This document shows positions 1 through 6,036 of a DNA stretch of 7,221 nt, piece by piece. How positions within the stretch are numbered: position 1 is the first letter of the stretch; every line of letters begins with the position of its first letter. The notes beneath the pieces are model-generated. The model was not told the DNA's origin. It made no database searches and saw nothing but the letters and a program-made list of their open reading frames with translations. The position numbers and the translations under genes were made by a program. Source of the DNA: Pseudomonadota bacterium (GTDB lineage: Bacteria; BMS3Abin14); NCBI GenBank assembly GCA_016937135.1, contig JAFGWO010000128.1, positions 1 to 7,221 on the forward strand, given 5' to 3'.

Positions 1-152
1 CCTTCGGCGCGCGCGGCGGCTCTCCCTTTAGGAGCGCCATCAAACCCATATTCCGGGCCCGGGACAGGATCTTTAACGGGACCGGCGATTGCGCCTGCTG
101 TCATTTTTATGGTATGGGAAACAATACGTTTTTTTATGGCGTTCGTTTAATA

Positions 153-231
153 TTGATGACTTTGCGAAAAGTCATCAACGCGCCCCGCGTGGGGCGCCCG
201 GATCAAGGACTCGCATCGTAAGTCATTGATC
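153..231 (+). repeat. Three-hairpin dispersed repeat, copy 1
   Basis: Three consecutive inverted repeats form this element. Hairpin 1 pairs 153-163 with 168-178, an 11-bp perfect stem closed by a GCGA loop of the GNRA tetraloop type. Hairpin 2 pairs 180-186 (GCGCCCC) with 191-197 (GGGGCGC) around a 4-base loop. Hairpin 3 pairs 201-211 with 221-231, with one mismatch and a 9-base loop. The same architecture and much of the sequence recur at 6037-6114 and, in altered form, at 7123-7221. The element ends 29 bases before the start codon at 261, so it would lie in that gene's leader if transcription begins upstream. There is no T-run after any stem, so it does not look like an intrinsic terminator. 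Whether it is a mobile REP/MITE-like repeat or a structured leader RNA cannot be decided from one window. Confidence 0.8.
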
Positions 232-260
232 AGTGAGGAAAGGGAACCCGGGGAAAAGAA

Positions 261-2066
261 ATGATGAAACCGCACACCTTCTTTATTCCGGTAATGGGTA
301 TCGGATTCACCATAGACACCCCCCTGAAGGTCGCGCGGTACGGGGTATCCTCAGTGGTTTCCCTGGTAGACGACACTTTCATCGAACAGATGCGCCGCTA
401 CCACTGCCAGGAGGCAGGGGAGCCTTACCAGGAGATCGCCAGGGGAGAGGAAGACGCCCGGGCACGCCGCATTACCGCCTATCTGGACCTGGTCGACAGG
501 CTGGTCGCCGGACAGGTAGAGGCGCTCAAGAATTCCCCCTTTGAAAAGGGCAGTGAGATCACCCGGTATTTCCGGCTTCTTCCGGAAGGACCGCTTAAGA
601 GTCTTTACGATGAGATGGTCAGGACCCCGGACCCGGAAGAGAAAACCCGGATGCAGGAAAAACTCCGGGGGATGATCGTCCCTGGATCCATCGACGTCAA
701 CATCATGACCAAGGTGGACCGGACCGTTTATAAAAACGGAGAGGCCCTGCCCCCGGAATATTCCGATGCCAGGTCTGCGCTTAAGGGCTTCGCGAAAAGC
801 ACCGTCCGTTCCTCGACTGTTTTCTCGGCAGGCTTGAACCCCGCCCTTTACACCTACACGGCTAATTTCGATGATTTTTTCCCCGACGCCTCGGGTTTGA
901 TAAAAAAGAAAATCACCTTGAAAGTCAGCGATTTTCGCTCAGCCGAGATTCAGGGCAAATTTCTGGCGAAAAAAGGTCTCTGGGTCTCCGAATACCGGGT
1001 CGAATCAGGGCTTAACTGCGGCGGCCACGCCTTCCCGACGCCGGGCCATCTCCTGGGACCGATCCTGGATGAATTCCGCTCCAAAAGGGAGCAGCTCATC
1101 GAACAGACCTATGAGGTCTTCTCCAAGGCCCTTCGGGCCGCAAACCGCGTCGATCAGGGAACCCCGCCGGAGATACGCATCACCGCGTCCGGGGGTATCG
1201 GGACGGCGGAAGAACATGAATTTCTGCTGAAATACTATCATCTGGACAGCGCGGGATGGGGCACCCCTTTCCTTCTGGTCCCAGAGGTCACGAATGTGGA
1301 CGAGGAACATCTTCAGAAACTGTGCGAGGCCGGTCCCGATGACATTTTCCTGAGCGCGGCCTCCCCCTTGAAGGTGCCCTTCTGGAACCTCAGGAATTCC
1401 GGGAGCGAGATGAACCGGAGAAAGCTCATCGAGGAAGGCCGGCCCGGAAGCCCGTGCCCCAAAGGCCACGCCAAAATATTCGACAGGGAATTCACCTCAA
1501 CACCTGAATGCATTTCGACAAGGAATTATATCTCGCAGAAACTGAGCCAGCTCGAGAAAGAGGACATCCCTGAAGCGCGAAAGGAATGGCTCCGCAAGGA
1601 CATCCTTGCCAAATCGTGCATCTGCCACGATCTTTCCGGGGGCGCCAGGCTCAAATACGGCATCGATAAAACGGCCAATCCGGCCATCTGTTGCGGTCCC
1701 GGCATCGTCAATTTCAACCGGATCGCATCCCTCGAGGAAATGGTGGATCACATTTACGGGCGGTTGTCCCTCCTCGCGAGGTCAGACAGGCCGCAAATGT
1801 TCCTCCGGGAACTCTCCCTTTATGTGGATCATCTCAAGGAAGAGGCGGAAAAATTCACCCTTGGAGTGACAACCAACGGACCGAAATACTATCATGAATT
1901 CAGGGAGAACCTCTCAAAGGGCATCGAGTATTACCGTAGTCTGGCCAAGGAATTTGTGGAAGACAGACGCCAGGTCTTCCTCGCCGAACTGAAGGAGCAA
2001 AAAGAAGCGTTAGAGAAGATTTTCGCCTCCATGCCCGATGAGATGCTCGCGGGAAACGGGGCCTGA
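261..2066 (+). CDS. Putative TIM-barrel flavin oxidoreductase, nitronate monooxygenase/PfaD-like, with Cys-rich C-terminal extension
   Basis: I do not recognise a named family member; the call is from motif logic. Residues 9-37 (IPVMGIG, then a TPLKVARYGVSSVVSLVDD stretch) resemble the first strand and glycine-rich turn of nitronate monooxygenase/enoyl-reductase flavoproteins. ASGGIGTAEE (309-318) resembles the FMN phosphate loop. GWGTPFLLVPE (332-342), followed by DIFLSAASPLKVPFWNLRNS (361-380), follows the order seen at the C-terminal side of such barrels. The protein is much longer than the usual 320-450 residues. An inserted helical segment lies around 45-135. A C-terminal part (about 395-601) carries Cys399, 417, 453, 455, 477 and 478 in CP, CICH and CCGPG contexts, which might bind an iron-sulfur cluster or another metal. 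The tail is rich in charged helices. No signal peptide or membrane segment is visible, so it is probably cytoplasmic. ATG at 261 is preceded by GGGGA at 250-254; a second ATG follows at once. It appears to be transcribed alone. The coding call is strong, the function call tentative. Confidence 0.85.
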   Translation: MMKPHTFFIPVMGIGFTIDTPLKVARYGVSSVVSLVDDTFIEQMRRYHCQEAGEPYQEIARGEEDARARRITAYLDLVDRLVAGQVEALKNSPFEKGSEITRYFRLLPEGPLKSLYDEMVRTPDPEEKTRMQEKLRGMIVPGSIDVNIMTKVDRTVYKNGEALPPEYSDARSALKGFAKSTVRSSTVFSAGLNPALYTYTANFDDFFPDASGLIKKKITLKVSDFRSAEIQGKFLAKKGLWVSEYRVESGLNCGGHAFPTPGHLLGPILDEFRSKREQLIEQTYEVFSKALRAANRVDQGTPPEIRITASGGIGTAEEHEFLLKYYHLDSAGWGTPFLLVPEVTNVDEEHLQKLCEAGPDDIFLSAASPLKVPFWNLRNSGSEMNRRKLIEEGRPGSPCPKGHAKIFDREFTSTPECISTRNYISQKLSQLEKEDIPEARKEWLRKDILAKSCICHDLSGGARLKYGIDKTANPAICCGPGIVNFNRIASLEEMVDHIYGRLSLLARSDRPQMFLRELSLYVDHLKEEAEKFTLGVTTNGPKYYHEFRENLSKGIEYYRSLAKEFVEDRRQVFLAELKEQKEALEKIFASMPDEMLAGNGA

Positions 2067-2086
2067 ATCCCCCGTTTCCGGTTTTT
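2052..2086 (+). terminator. Rho-independent terminator overlapping the 3' end of the 601-residue gene
   Basis: A perfect 10-bp stem pairs 2052-2061 (GGAAACGGGG) with 2070-2079 (CCCCGTTTCC) around an 8-base loop. It is followed by a run of five T at 2082-2086. The stop codon TGA (2064-2066) lies inside the loop, so the final codons of the gene double as the 5' arm. This separates the gene from the aldo/keto reductase that begins 114 bases further on. Confidence 0.8.
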
Positions 2087-2160
2087 CCCTGTCCTGCTCT
2101 GGCCTTAAAACCCATTTCCCCATATTGGCCGGCAATCAGAACCGGGCCTTCCCGTTTGCC

Positions 2161-2183
2161 GGAGGTAAAGGAGAAATACCTTG
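2161..2183 (+). promoter_or_regulatory. Ribosome binding site fixing a TTG start
   Basis: GGAGGT (2161-2166) and AAGGAG (2168-2173) form a double Shine-Dalgarno stretch. The second lies 7 bases before TTG at 2181, which is ideal spacing. The next in-frame ATG would remove the first 20 residues, including the strand that opens the aldo/keto reductase barrel, so TTG is the start. Confidence 0.8.
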
Positions 2184-3347
2184 AAATACCGGGAGCTTGG
2201 AAAGACGGGCGAAAAAGTTTCCGTCCTCGGCTTCGGCTGCATGCGCCTCCCTATCCTCGGGGGATCAGACAACCCCTATGACACCCTGAATCCGGAAAAG
2301 TTCATTGACGAGGAAAAAGCCGGCCAGATGATCCGTTACGCTTTTGATAAAGGGATAAACTACTTCGACACGGCTTACCGATATCACACCGGACAAAGCG
2401 AAGTGTTCCTTGGAAGGGCTTTAAGATCCATCAGGGAAAAGGTTCTTATCGCCAGCAAACTCCCCGTATGGATGGTCGAGTCCCCGGATGATTTCGACCG
2501 CATCCTCGATGAACAGCTCAACCGTTTAAACACCGACTATCTGGATGTCTACCTCCTCCACGGCCTGTCGGGCAAGCACTGGGAAAAGGTGCGGGATCTG
2601 GGAGTTATGGACTTTCTGGAGCGTGCAAGAGCCGACGGCCGGATCCGGCACCACGGATTTTCCTTCCATGACCGGCCAGAGGTTTTCCGGGAGATCGTGG
2701 ACTATGCCCCCTGGGATGTCTGCCTGATCCAGTACAACTATCTGGATGTGGAATTCCAGGCCGGGAGGGCCGGACTCGAATACGCCTCCGAAAAGGGGAT
2801 CGGGGTCATGGTCATGGAACCACTGAGGGGCGGGAAGCTGGCCGGGAGGGTGCCCCCGGCGGTCCTGGAGGAATGGGCAAAAACCACCACCAGGAGGAGC
2901 CCTGTCCAATGGGCCTTCCTCTGGCTCTGGGATCAGCCCCAGGTCTGCATGGCCCTTTCGGGGATGAGTTCCATAGACCAGCTTGAAGAGAACATCCGGA
3001 TCGCCGGGGAGGCTGGTGCGGGCATTCTCCGGGAAGAGGATAAGGACATCATCCGGCGCGTCCGGGAAATCTACCTCTCGAGATCAAAGGTCGGCTGCAC
3101 CGGCTGCGGATACTGCCTTCCCTGCCCCAGCGGGGTCAATATCCCCTGGAACCTTTCCCTTTACAACAACCGGTTCATGTTCGACGAGGAAGAGCTCAGC
3201 GCGATGATCTACAACCACATCATCCCTCCCGGGGAGAGGGCCTTTAACTGCGTCGAGTGCGGCCGGTGCGAAACCCTGTGCCCCCAGAAGATCCCCATCA
3301 TGAGGGAATTAAAGAACGTGGAAAAGACACTAGGCCGGAAGGACTGA
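2181..3347 (+). CDS. Aldo/keto reductase with C-terminal 2x[4Fe-4S] ferredoxin domain
   Basis: This is an NAD(P)H-type aldo/keto reductase barrel (about residues 1-295) fused to a ferredoxin domain (about 300-388), the arrangement grouped as COG1453. The catalytic tetrad is visible as Asp63 and Tyr68 (DTAYRY), Lys93 (ASKLP) and His127 (LLHGL). A late-barrel strand, MVMEPLRGGKL (210-220), is also typical. The ferredoxin part has a Cys306/309/312/315 motif (CTGCGYCLPCP) and a Cys357/360/363/367 motif (CVECGRCETLCP), enough for two [4Fe-4S] clusters. At 388 residues it matches the usual length for this fusion. Members are common in anaerobes and presumably couple carbonyl reduction to electron carriers, but the substrate is unknown. 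It is cytoplasmic, with no signal peptide. The gene follows a strong terminator, so it likely has its own promoter in 2087-2160, where I see no clear -35/-10 pair. It converges on the AOR gene. Confidence 0.93.
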   Translation: MKYRELGKTGEKVSVLGFGCMRLPILGGSDNPYDTLNPEKFIDEEKAGQMIRYAFDKGINYFDTAYRYHTGQSEVFLGRALRSIREKVLIASKLPVWMVESPDDFDRILDEQLNRLNTDYLDVYLLHGLSGKHWEKVRDLGVMDFLERARADGRIRHHGFSFHDRPEVFREIVDYAPWDVCLIQYNYLDVEFQAGRAGLEYASEKGIGVMVMEPLRGGKLAGRVPPAVLEEWAKTTTRRSPVQWAFLWLWDQPQVCMALSGMSSIDQLEENIRIAGEAGAGILREEDKDIIRRVREIYLSRSKVGCTGCGYCLPCPSGVNIPWNLSLYNNRFMFDEEELSAMIYNHIIPPGERAFNCVECGRCETLCPQKIPIMRELKNVEKTLGRKD

Positions 3348-3372
3348 AAGAGCAGAAGGGAGAAGCCGAAGG

Positions 3373-3391
3373 CCCTGAGCCCGTCGAAGGG
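3373..3391. repeat. CCCTGAGCCCGTCGAAGGG dispersed-type motif
   Basis: This 19-base imperfect palindrome has arms CCCT and AAGGG. Its reverse complement resembles the short intergenic motif of the form CCTTCGAC-x-GGCTCAGG, which I recall as recurring across many high-GC genomes. It occurs once here, so calling it a repeat rests on general knowledge and not on this window. Confidence 0.4.
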
Positions 3392-3420
3392 GGAGAAGGA
3401 ACAAAACTTGTAATTTGGTG

Positions 3421-3490
3421 GGGGCGTAGGGGCGTAGGGGCGCGAGTGCATAGACAACGTTACGAGGGTACGACGGGGCGAAGGGGCGAA
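3421..3490 (+). repeat. Clustered GGGGCGTA/GGGGCGAA tandem octamers
   Basis: GGGGCGTA occurs twice in tandem (3421-3436), followed by a third, diverged unit GGGGCGCG (3437-3444). After a spacer, GGGGCGAA occurs twice in tandem (3475-3490). The G4 runs at 8-base spacing could in principle support a G-quadruplex on this strand. It is non-coding. Confidence 0.7.
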
Positions 3491-3499
3491 CGACCGGGA

Positions 3500-3515
3500 A
3501 AAAGGCAAACCTTTT
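3500..3515. terminator. Weak candidate bidirectional terminator
   Basis: AAAAGG (3500-3505) pairs with CCTTTT (3510-3515) around a CAAA loop. The arms supply a short T-run on either strand. It lies about 150 bases past the aldo/keto reductase stop and about 190 past the AOR stop. The stem is short and A/T-heavy, so this is a weak call. Confidence 0.25.
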
Positions 3516-3583
3516 CTGTTGGAAGAAACTTTTGAAAGGTCATTTAACCCGTCAAATCGGAGGGTCGTCAAGCGATAGCGACT

Positions 3584-3627
3584 GGGGACGTCGTCTGGTC
3601 TGGTCTTTTTTTCATCTCGTCGTCCCC
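3584..3627. repeat. GGGGACG / CGTCCCC inverted repeat
   Basis: Perfect 7-bp arms at 3584-3590 and 3621-3627 flank a 30-base loop that contains a run of seven T (3605-3611). The loop is long for a terminator. It may contribute to transcription end between the convergent genes or may be incidental. Confidence 0.35.
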
Positions 3628-3646
3628 TCGTTCAGTTTACGGCTTC

Positions 3647-3681
3647 TCTGAACCCTGAACTCTGGACTCTGGACTCTGGAC
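3647..3681. repeat. Five tandem heptamers YCTGRAC
   Basis: Five contiguous 7-base units fill this stretch: TCTGAAC, CCTGAAC, then TCTGGAC three times. The first two differ slightly and the last three are identical, as expected from slippage growth at one end. The array starts 22 bases past the AOR stop codon. It is non-coding. Confidence 0.85.
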
Positions 3682-3703
3682 TTGCTTTACAGGTTACCGT
3701 TTT

Positions 3704-5455
3704 TCAGCTCAGCTTCTTTTTCACGTGGGCGATGGCGGCCCTCATGTACTCCTCGGAAAGATAGGGAACCGGGCTCTTTGTCTCGAAGATCCTTCGGGGG
3801 ATCCGCAGGGAATCAAAGGAAAACCCTTCCCGGTATTTAAACCGGAATTTTTCCCTGTGGATGCTCGTTCCTATTTCGTTCAGGGCGGAAGGGTCGAATT
3901 TGAGGCCTGCCGACCGAAGGCACGCCACCACGGTTTCCATATCGAAGACCTCACGGGCGAAAAAGCAGATGACCAGGGAGGAGAGGACCTGACGCCAGCT
4001 TTCCTCCTTCACCAGAGCGTCCCCCAGTTCCTCCGGCGTCAGTTTTTTCTCCACGAGGACTTTCTGGTCAATGCTGTATCCGGCGTTGTCCAGATGCCCG
4101 TGCCTTGCCCCCACCAGATGGCCGACATGCGCCGCGGGCCCGGTATGATACCCCGTCAGCTCGTTGCCGCCCAGGGCCAGGGCGAAATCCTCCCCGCCGT
4201 AGACAGAAGACGCGTGCTCCACCCCGCGTGCGAGAGCTGAGTAAAGTTCTGTGGGCTGTTCCACGATCCTGTTGATGGCTTCCAGATAAGTCTTCCAGTC
4301 CCCGAATTCCAGACGCAGGCCATCGGTATCCTTTTCGGTGATGAGTCCTCTGGCAAAAGCCTCCGTAGCCCAGGAGAGCACGGGCCCCGTGCTTATGGCG
4401 TCGAGCCCGAGGACCTCGACCCGGTCGAGGAGCCGCAAAAGCCCCTCCGGATCACCGACCCCTATCATCCCTCCCAGGGCGTAGATGGGCTCGTAATCAT
4501 AGGAAATCATGGAAGTCTTGTAAAAGAAGGGCTCCGATTCATGGGGTTCCCTGAGGGCCGCAATATGGATGCAGGCAACCGGACAGTGGGAACAGGCAAG
4601 CCTCCTTCCGAGATACCCTTCGGCAAAGGCTTCCCCCGAGATCCTGTCCGCCTCCTCAAACCGGGCCTCCTGGAGATTCCTCGTGGGGAAACCCCCGAGC
4701 TTGTTTAACGGCAGGATGTTCTGAGGGGTTCCGAGGTTGTGGTACTTCTGGGTCGCCCCGGAAGTGGCGGACTTGAACACATCCTTGTAGAGCTTCCGAT
4801 ATTCCTTTGAATCGGCAACGGGCAGGGACCGCTTGCCCGAAATGACGATGGCCTTTAATTTCTTGCTTCCGAGGACTGCCCCGAGCCCCAGCCTTCCGAA
4901 GTGCCGGTAGGTCTCGACGGACACGCAGGCATAGGAGACCTTTTGTTCCCCCGCCCTCCCGATGCGCATGATCGTCCTGAGGCCGGGCTGGGATTCCCTC
5001 TCCCGGATGATCCTTCCGACGGTAAGGCTGTTCCCCATCCCCCACAAGGTCGACGCATCCCGGAAAAAGACCCGGTCGCCGTTAACGACAAGATATATCG
5101 GCAGTTCGCTGGCCCCATTGATGACGATGGCCCCGTAGCCCGCCATGCGTATTGCCACGGCGCTCCTCCCGCCGCAGTGGCTTTCACCGAGGTTGCCGGT
5201 GTGGGGGGACTTGAACATCGCCACCGTTTTGGAAGCCAGGGGGAAAAGACCGGTCAGGGGCCCCACAGCCAGAATGACGGGGTTTTCAGGTCCGAGGGGG
5301 TCGCACCCCTCGGGGCAGTTTTCCAGAAGGAGCTGGGTCGAGACTCCGGCGCCGCCTATATAGCGATCGAAAAGATCGGGCCTTGCCTCCACGTGAAAAC
5401 GCTTGCGGGAAAGGTCCACATAAAGGACGTTGTGCAGGGGATCATCCTTGAGCAT
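3704..5455 (-). CDS. Aldehyde:ferredoxin oxidoreductase (tungsten/molybdenum bis-pterin enzyme)
   Basis: It catalyses reversible aldehyde oxidation or carboxylate reduction with a low-potential electron carrier. Start: ATG at 5455 has GAGGT 11 bases upstream, whereas the upstream in-frame TTG at 5464 leaves only 2 bases of spacing. This gives 583 residues, close to the family's ~600. Numbered from that ATG, the [4Fe-4S] ligands are Cys288, 291 and 295 (CSHCPVAC) plus Cys497, nearly the same positions as in the Pyrococcus furiosus enzyme. Cofactor-domain signatures are RIGRAGE (164-170), GRLGLGAVLGSKKLKA (187-202), GLDAISTG (350-357) and RHGHLDNAGYSID (451-463). Oddity: the Asp expected five residues before the last cluster Cys (DxxGLC in archaeal enzymes) is Ser492 here. 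The gene overlaps the end of the polyferredoxin gene by 14 bases and is surely co-transcribed and possibly translationally coupled with it. It has no signal peptide, so it is cytoplasmic. Substrate range cannot be read from sequence. Confidence 0.93.
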   Translation of the reverse strand: MLKDDPLHNVLYVDLSRKRFHVEARPDLFDRYIGGAGVSTQLLLENCPEGCDPLGPENPVILAVGPLTGLFPLASKTVAMFKSPHTGNLGESHCGGRSAVAIRMAGYGAIVINGASELPIYLVVNGDRVFFRDASTLWGMGNSLTVGRIIRERESQPGLRTIMRIGRAGEQKVSYACVSVETYRHFGRLGLGAVLGSKKLKAIVISGKRSLPVADSKEYRKLYKDVFKSATSGATQKYHNLGTPQNILPLNKLGGFPTRNLQEARFEEADRISGEAFAEGYLGRRLACSHCPVACIHIAALREPHESEPFFYKTSMISYDYEPIYALGGMIGVGDPEGLLRLLDRVEVLGLDAISTGPVLSWATEAFARGLITEKDTDGLRLEFGDWKTYLEAINRIVEQPTELYSALARGVEHASSVYGGEDFALALGGNELTGYHTGPAAHVGHLVGARHGHLDNAGYSIDQKVLVEKKLTPEELGDALVKEESWRQVLSSLVICFFAREVFDMETVVACLRSAGLKFDPSALNEIGTSIHREKFRFKYREGFSFDSLRIPRRIFETKSPVPYLSEEYMRAAIAHVKKKLS

Positions 5456-5864
5456 CGTTATCAATTACCTCTTTGAGGGCCAGGACCCCGTGGGGACAAA
5501 AGTCGACGCAGAAACCACACTGGACGCAGATCATCGGCTTGTTCGTTTCGCTGTCCAAAAAGGCCGCGCCCACAATGCAGGCCTCGGCGCAGGCCCCGCA
5601 TCCGATGCACTTATCCTCCATCAGGCGGACCCCGCCCCCCTTTTGGACCACAAGGGCTCCGGTGGGACAGGCCCGGGCGCAAGGGGGGTCCTGGCAGACC
5701 CGGCAGACGATCACCACGAAGCCTCGTTCCATCCCGCCATTGGACCGGACCGCGATGGAAGACTGCGCCAGCCCCGGCTTATTGAGCCTCCTCGAACAGG
5801 CGAACATGCAGCATTGGCATCCCACGCACCGTTCCGGATCGACAATGACCAGTCTTTTTCTCAA
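5442..5864 (-). CDS. Four-cluster [4Fe-4S] ferredoxin-type electron-transfer subunit (HycB/HydN/YdhY-like)
   Basis: This is a 140-residue electron-transfer protein. Its sixteen cluster cysteines fall in four groups. With the start at 5864 they are Cys13/16/19/23 (CVGCQCCMFAC), 54/57/62/66 (CRVCQDPPCARACP), 86/89/92/96 (CIGCGACAEAC) and 113/116/119/123 (CVQCGFCVDFCP). The spaced second group is typical of DMSO-reductase-type beta subunits. An extra Cys18 lies inside the first motif. The frame stays open upstream to a TTG at 5954 and also has a TTG at 5886-5888, but neither has a Shine-Dalgarno sequence. TTG at 5864 has GGTGGG six bases upstream and begins MRKRLVIVDPERC, the usual N-terminus for this family. 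A TATAAT box lies 28 bases further up. The gene overlaps the AOR gene, so it is very probably the AOR's redox partner, as YdhY is thought to be for YdhV in E. coli. Confidence 0.88.
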   Translation of the reverse strand: MRKRLVIVDPERCVGCQCCMFACSRRLNKPGLAQSSIAVRSNGGMERGFVVIVCRVCQDPPCARACPTGALVVQKGGGVRLMEDKCIGCGACAEACIVGAAFLDSETNKPMICVQCGFCVDFCPHGVLALKEVIDNDAQG

Positions 5865-5891
5865 TCTGTGCCCACCAGCCTTTCTCAATGG

Positions 5892-5897
5892 ATTATA
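5892..5897 (-). promoter_or_regulatory. Candidate -10 box for the polyferredoxin-AOR operon
   Basis: A perfect TATAAT occurs on the minus strand here. Transcription would start near 5885, about 20 bases before the preferred TTG start at 5864. No good -35 hexamer lies 16-18 bases upstream, so the promoter would be weak or need an activator. The box supports the shorter start, since it would sit inside the coding region if translation began at 5954. Confidence 0.4.
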
Positions 5898-5984
5898 TTT
5901 GAGTGTACCCTGAGCCGGGATGACCTGCAACCGGACCCCAGGGTCTCGATACAAGCCGGTTTAATCCATCCGTCCCTCCTGCCC

Positions 5985-6012
5985 TTGCGCGGCGCCTTTA
6001 AAAAGCTATACT
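5985..6012 (+). promoter_or_regulatory. Candidate promoter for crcB-DUF190
   Basis: TTGCGC (5985-5990) and TATACT (6007-6012) are separated by 16 bases. The -10 matches consensus at 5 of 6 positions and the -35 at 3 of 6. Transcription would begin near 6019. The crcB leader would then be about 170 bases long and would include the whole copy 2 hairpin element. Confidence 0.35.
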
Positions 6013-6036
6013 TGCCGGGTTTAGTGATGCAATAAA

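Larger units (their letters stand above)
3348..3703. other. Convergent intergenic region rich in short repeats, no gene seen
   Basis: This gap separates the 3' ends of the aldo/keto reductase and AOR genes. Reading frames here are short, or overlap the flanking genes, and have no recognisable product. The region instead contains tandem octamers, tandem heptamers, a dispersed-type palindromic motif and two inverted repeats, listed separately. The composition alternates between G-rich purine stretches on the left and pyrimidine-rich stretches on the right, unlike the flanking genes. Confidence 0.7.

Noticed and set aside
1..150. Short open frames at the left edge, including a minus-strand ATG at 49 (MGLMALLKGE...) running off the edge and plus-strand frames open to about 150 or 222
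   Set aside because: Several frames are open at once in this GC-rich stretch, none has a convincing ribosome binding site and none is long enough to recognise. A divergent gene starting at 49 remains possible.
153..231. Reading the repeat copies as intrinsic terminators
   Set aside because: No T-run follows any of the stems, and copy 2 lies between divergent genes where neither transcript ends.
233..544. Plus-strand frame overlapping the start of the 601-residue gene
   Set aside because: Its translation is Arg/Gly/Pro-rich low-complexity sequence in an alternate frame, typical of a shadow.
2138..2160. Sigma-54 type -24/-12 promoter before the aldo/keto reductase
   Set aside because: The GG and TGC elements are present but the spacing is off by one base and the conserved flanks are poor.
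5462..5464. TTG at 5464 as the AOR start
   Set aside because: The GAGGT upstream would be only 2 bases away. ATG at 5455 gives workable spacing and the normal family N-terminus.
5430..6035. Long plus-strand open frame of about 200 codons opposite the polyferredoxin gene
   Set aside because: It is antisense to an unmistakable 16-cysteine ferredoxin and its translation has no recognisable domain; it is a GC-rich shadow frame.
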